64,000 nt of DNA from Symbiodinium natans (lineage: Eukaryota; Sar; Dinophyceae; Suessiales; Symbiodiniaceae). Under the pieces are notes generated by a model. It saw nothing but the letters and a program-made list of their open reading frames with translations, made no database searches and had not been told where the DNA came from. Of this stretch, positions 63,396 through 64,000 are shown one piece after another; positions within the stretch are counted from its first letter, which is position 1; every line of letters starts with the position of its first letter. The stretch is taken from NCBI GenBank assembly GCA_905221605.1, contig CAJNDS010002557.1, positions 1,145,897-1,209,896 of the forward strand, in the 5' to 3' direction. A program made the translations under genes and the position numbers.

Positions 63396-63481
63396 TGCTC
63401 CCCTTATACTAACAGTTCTTGATGAGGATTACAGTACCTCCTATCATAATCCCAATTCAGGACTGCTAGAAAAGGGGAGCA
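63396..63481. mobile_element. MITE-like element, family E copy 2
   Basis: Inverted ends of about 36 bp: TGCTCCCCTTATACTAACAG at the left, and the complement of the right end TGCTCCCCTTTTCTAGCAGT. Same family as 34174-34253, but the interior here lacks telomere units. Confidence 0.7.
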
Positions 63482-63657
63482 CGTCCCAACTTGACCAAAA
63501 GCCTTACAGCCTTTACTTGGTTAGGGCTCAGGGTTTGTCGCGTGCCAGGACTCTTGGGCCCCGATCTCCAGTATCCCTGATGCCCACTGAGCAGCGCGCT
63601 CTCCTTCGAAAGATAAGTCGGGGCTGCTTTTCTTTGGGTGTGCTGTTCATGTGGGTT

Positions 63658-64000
63658 TCGGTGATTAATATTGATAACATATAAAGGATACAATCAATAA
63701 CAATTCGTAAAGGATTTTTCATGGAAATGATAGAATTACGATTTCAATAATATAAATGAAAAAGATCAAAAAGATCTTAGAAATCTGTCTATTCTCTATT
63801 CATCATACGAGAATATGAAATCTTAGATATACGAAATAAATATCGATAAGAAAAATTCATATGAATAGACCATCGATAGAATTGATGAATATTTTCGAAA
63901 TTATTCAAATTTATGAAAGATTTCTGATCCCATAAGAAATGAAAGATATGTTGCCTTATAATTTTCTTATTCGAATTATGATCTTTAAATCATTCTTGGG
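63658..64000. other. AT-rich edge of window
   Basis: Composition changes sharply to AT-rich near 63,658 and stays so to the end; no telomere repeats, no open frame of note. It resembles the island at 5.65-6.22 kb. It could be a foreign insert, an organellar piece or an assembly join; the window ends before it can be judged. Confidence 0.45.

Noticed and set aside
1-64000. CRISPR array
   Set aside because: The many short repeats are tandem or dispersed without regular unique spacers, and there are no cas genes.

Overview
The window looks like dinoflagellate nuclear DNA. Four things point there. Interstitial TTTAGGG/CCCTAAA repeats lie everywhere and in both orientations. Gene models only assemble if introns may begin with GC or GA as well as GT, with acceptors of the form AG|G. 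A ubiquitin-like/RCC1-repeat gene and a gag with CCCH and CCHC zinc fingers are of types common in Symbiodinium-like genomes. Two genes carry intron-sized insertions with the structure of introners. There is no bacterial gene organisation, and I see no rRNA, tRNA, spliced-leader gene or CRISPR array.

The main result is that much apparent telomeric junk is intron. Short unique islands of 9 to 120 nt between telomere-like tracts are exons. Seventeen of them, from 40,589 to 56,123 on the + strand, join in consistent phase into a DIM1/KsgA-type 18S rRNA adenine dimethyltransferase (840 nt of CDS in 15.5 kb). Another set, 13,307 to about 17,800, makes an Impact/YigZ-family protein. Many further islands read as single, often terminal, exons of unrecognised genes. 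Exons of both assembled genes tend to have CCCTAAA on their 5' side and TTTAGGG on their 3' side, so most introns could fold on themselves.

Layout: 0.1-1.7 kb, a terminal exon and a small membrane-protein gene; 2.5-4.1 kb, the ubiquitin-like/RCC1-repeat gene with two introner-like introns; 4.1-13 kb, telomere-like repeats, orphan exons and an AT-rich island (5.65-6.22 kb); 13.3-17.8 kb, the Impact gene; 18-23 kb, MITE-like elements and four satellite families; 23.3-24.6 kb, orphan exons; 25.87-29.65 kb, a young gag-only LTR retroelement with identical LTRs and a GTACA target duplication; 29.7-37.1 kb, orphan exons, a decayed transposon domain and small inverted-repeat elements; 37.1-40.5 kb, an unassigned reading frame, microsatellites and a possible first exon; 40.6-56.1 kb, the DIM1 gene, with a 688-bp tandem array in one intron and a 162-bp inverted repeat around exon 7; 56.3-62.5 kb, orphan exons and an intronless WW-domain gene (60,336-60,728); 63.4-64 kb, a MITE and an AT-rich edge.

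Limits: exon joins were made by eye from splice sites, phase and family resemblance. No transcript or database search was available, and long open frames through repeats were not taken as genes.
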